From positions 186,001 to 250,000 of IMG/VR virus record IMGVR_UViG_3300023174_000038: a stretch of 64,000 bases of DNA; one strand, written 5' to 3'. Shown here in pieces: positions 63,916 through 64,000 of this stretch (the stretch's first letter is position 1; the number at the start of each line of letters is the position of its first letter). The position numbers and the translations under genes are program-made. The notes below the pieces were generated by a model that was given only the letters and a program-made list of their open reading frames with translations, did not search any database and was not told the DNA's origin. This DNA is from a virus.

Positions 63916-64000
63916 CATTCATCTCCACCATCCCAAAATGTATTAACAAATCTCTACCTAACAACGGACCATGTTCCCATGCACTACATGCATAACGATC
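63908..64000 (-). CDS. hypothetical protein, C-terminal end only (partial)
   Basis: Thirty residues (RYACSAWEHGPLLGRDLLIHFG...) run off the right edge. Resembles the end of a small conserved phage protein; no function. Confidence 0.5.
   Translation of the reverse strand, partial: DRYACSAWEHGPLLGRDLLIHFGMVEMNDE

Noticed and set aside
1-64000. Bacterial chromosome or prophage origin because of dnaK, clpX, clpP, rpsU, infA, rpoZ
   Set aside because: No rRNA, synthetase, core metabolic or integrase genes; the host-like genes sit among phage fibre genes and small phage proteins, sharing the same promoter boxes.

Overview
The window is almost certainly part of a large tailed bacteriophage genome (jumbo or megaphage scale), AT-rich and densely packed, with short intergenic gaps, many ATGA overlaps and the standard genetic code. 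Phage signs are a tRNA array broken up by HNH and GIY-YIG endonucleases, tail-fibre and lectin-like virion genes, an ATP-dependent DNA ligase, dCMP deaminase, a MazG-like protein, and many small conserved phage proteins. Lipoproteins, Sec signal peptides and ClpXPS/RpoZ-type host-derived genes point to a Gram-negative, probably proteobacterial, aquatic host. That is inference; no host gene is present to prove it.

Layout. (1) 1-6055: an unusual metabolic cluster: end of an acyl-CoA desaturase, a membrane fatty-acid hydroxylase-like protein, two PP-loop (asparagine-synthase-like) ATPases, a cytochrome P450, three related cupin-like proteins and two related ~100-residue proteins. (2) 6100-16940: 25 tRNA genes covering every amino acid except Phe and including an initiator tRNA, interleaved with homing-type endonucleases, a J-domain protein, a 2OG-Fe(II) oxygenase, a methyltransferase, RNA polymerase omega (rpoZ) and long non-coding structured stretches, the largest being 12204-12982. 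(3) 16950-22063: a phosphoesterase, large phage proteins, a methyltransferase-like protein and a third PP-loop ATPase. (4) 22100-28230: short early-type genes on the + strand, many behind their own sigma70-like promoter. (5) 28229-35061: papain-like protease, pirin and a tail-fibre/adhesin block on the - strand. (6) 35111-45222: superoxide dismutase with an IscA/ErpA-type Fe-S protein, IF-1 (infA), a HAD nucleotidase, a glycine-rich adhesin, a D-Ala-D-Ala peptidase-like lytic enzyme and nucleotide metabolism. (7) 45320-49247: more short genes on the - strand with the same repeated promoter module. (8) 49252-56942: a protein quality-control block: ClpP, SprT-like protease, ClpS, Hsp20, DnaK, ribosomal protein S21 and ClpX. 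(9) 56956-64000: lipoproteins, membrane proteins, an acidic protein and DNA ligase.

Two promoter systems can be read from the sequence. One is a sigma70-like module (TTGACA-ATAAATGG, 17-bp spacer, TATAAT) often carrying a conserved leader and repeated on both strands in regions 4 and 7. The other is a T4-late-like [A/C]TAAATA box. In at least 13 genes this box sits exactly 4-5 nt before the start codon with no Shine-Dalgarno sequence, as expected for leaderless mRNAs. The genes together suggest a phage that carries much of its own translation supply (tRNAs, IF-1, S21), alters transcription (omega), controls proteolysis and folding (ClpXPS, DnaK, J-protein, Hsp20), and modifies host lipids or makes a small molecule (desaturase, hydroxylase, P450, PP-loop enzymes).
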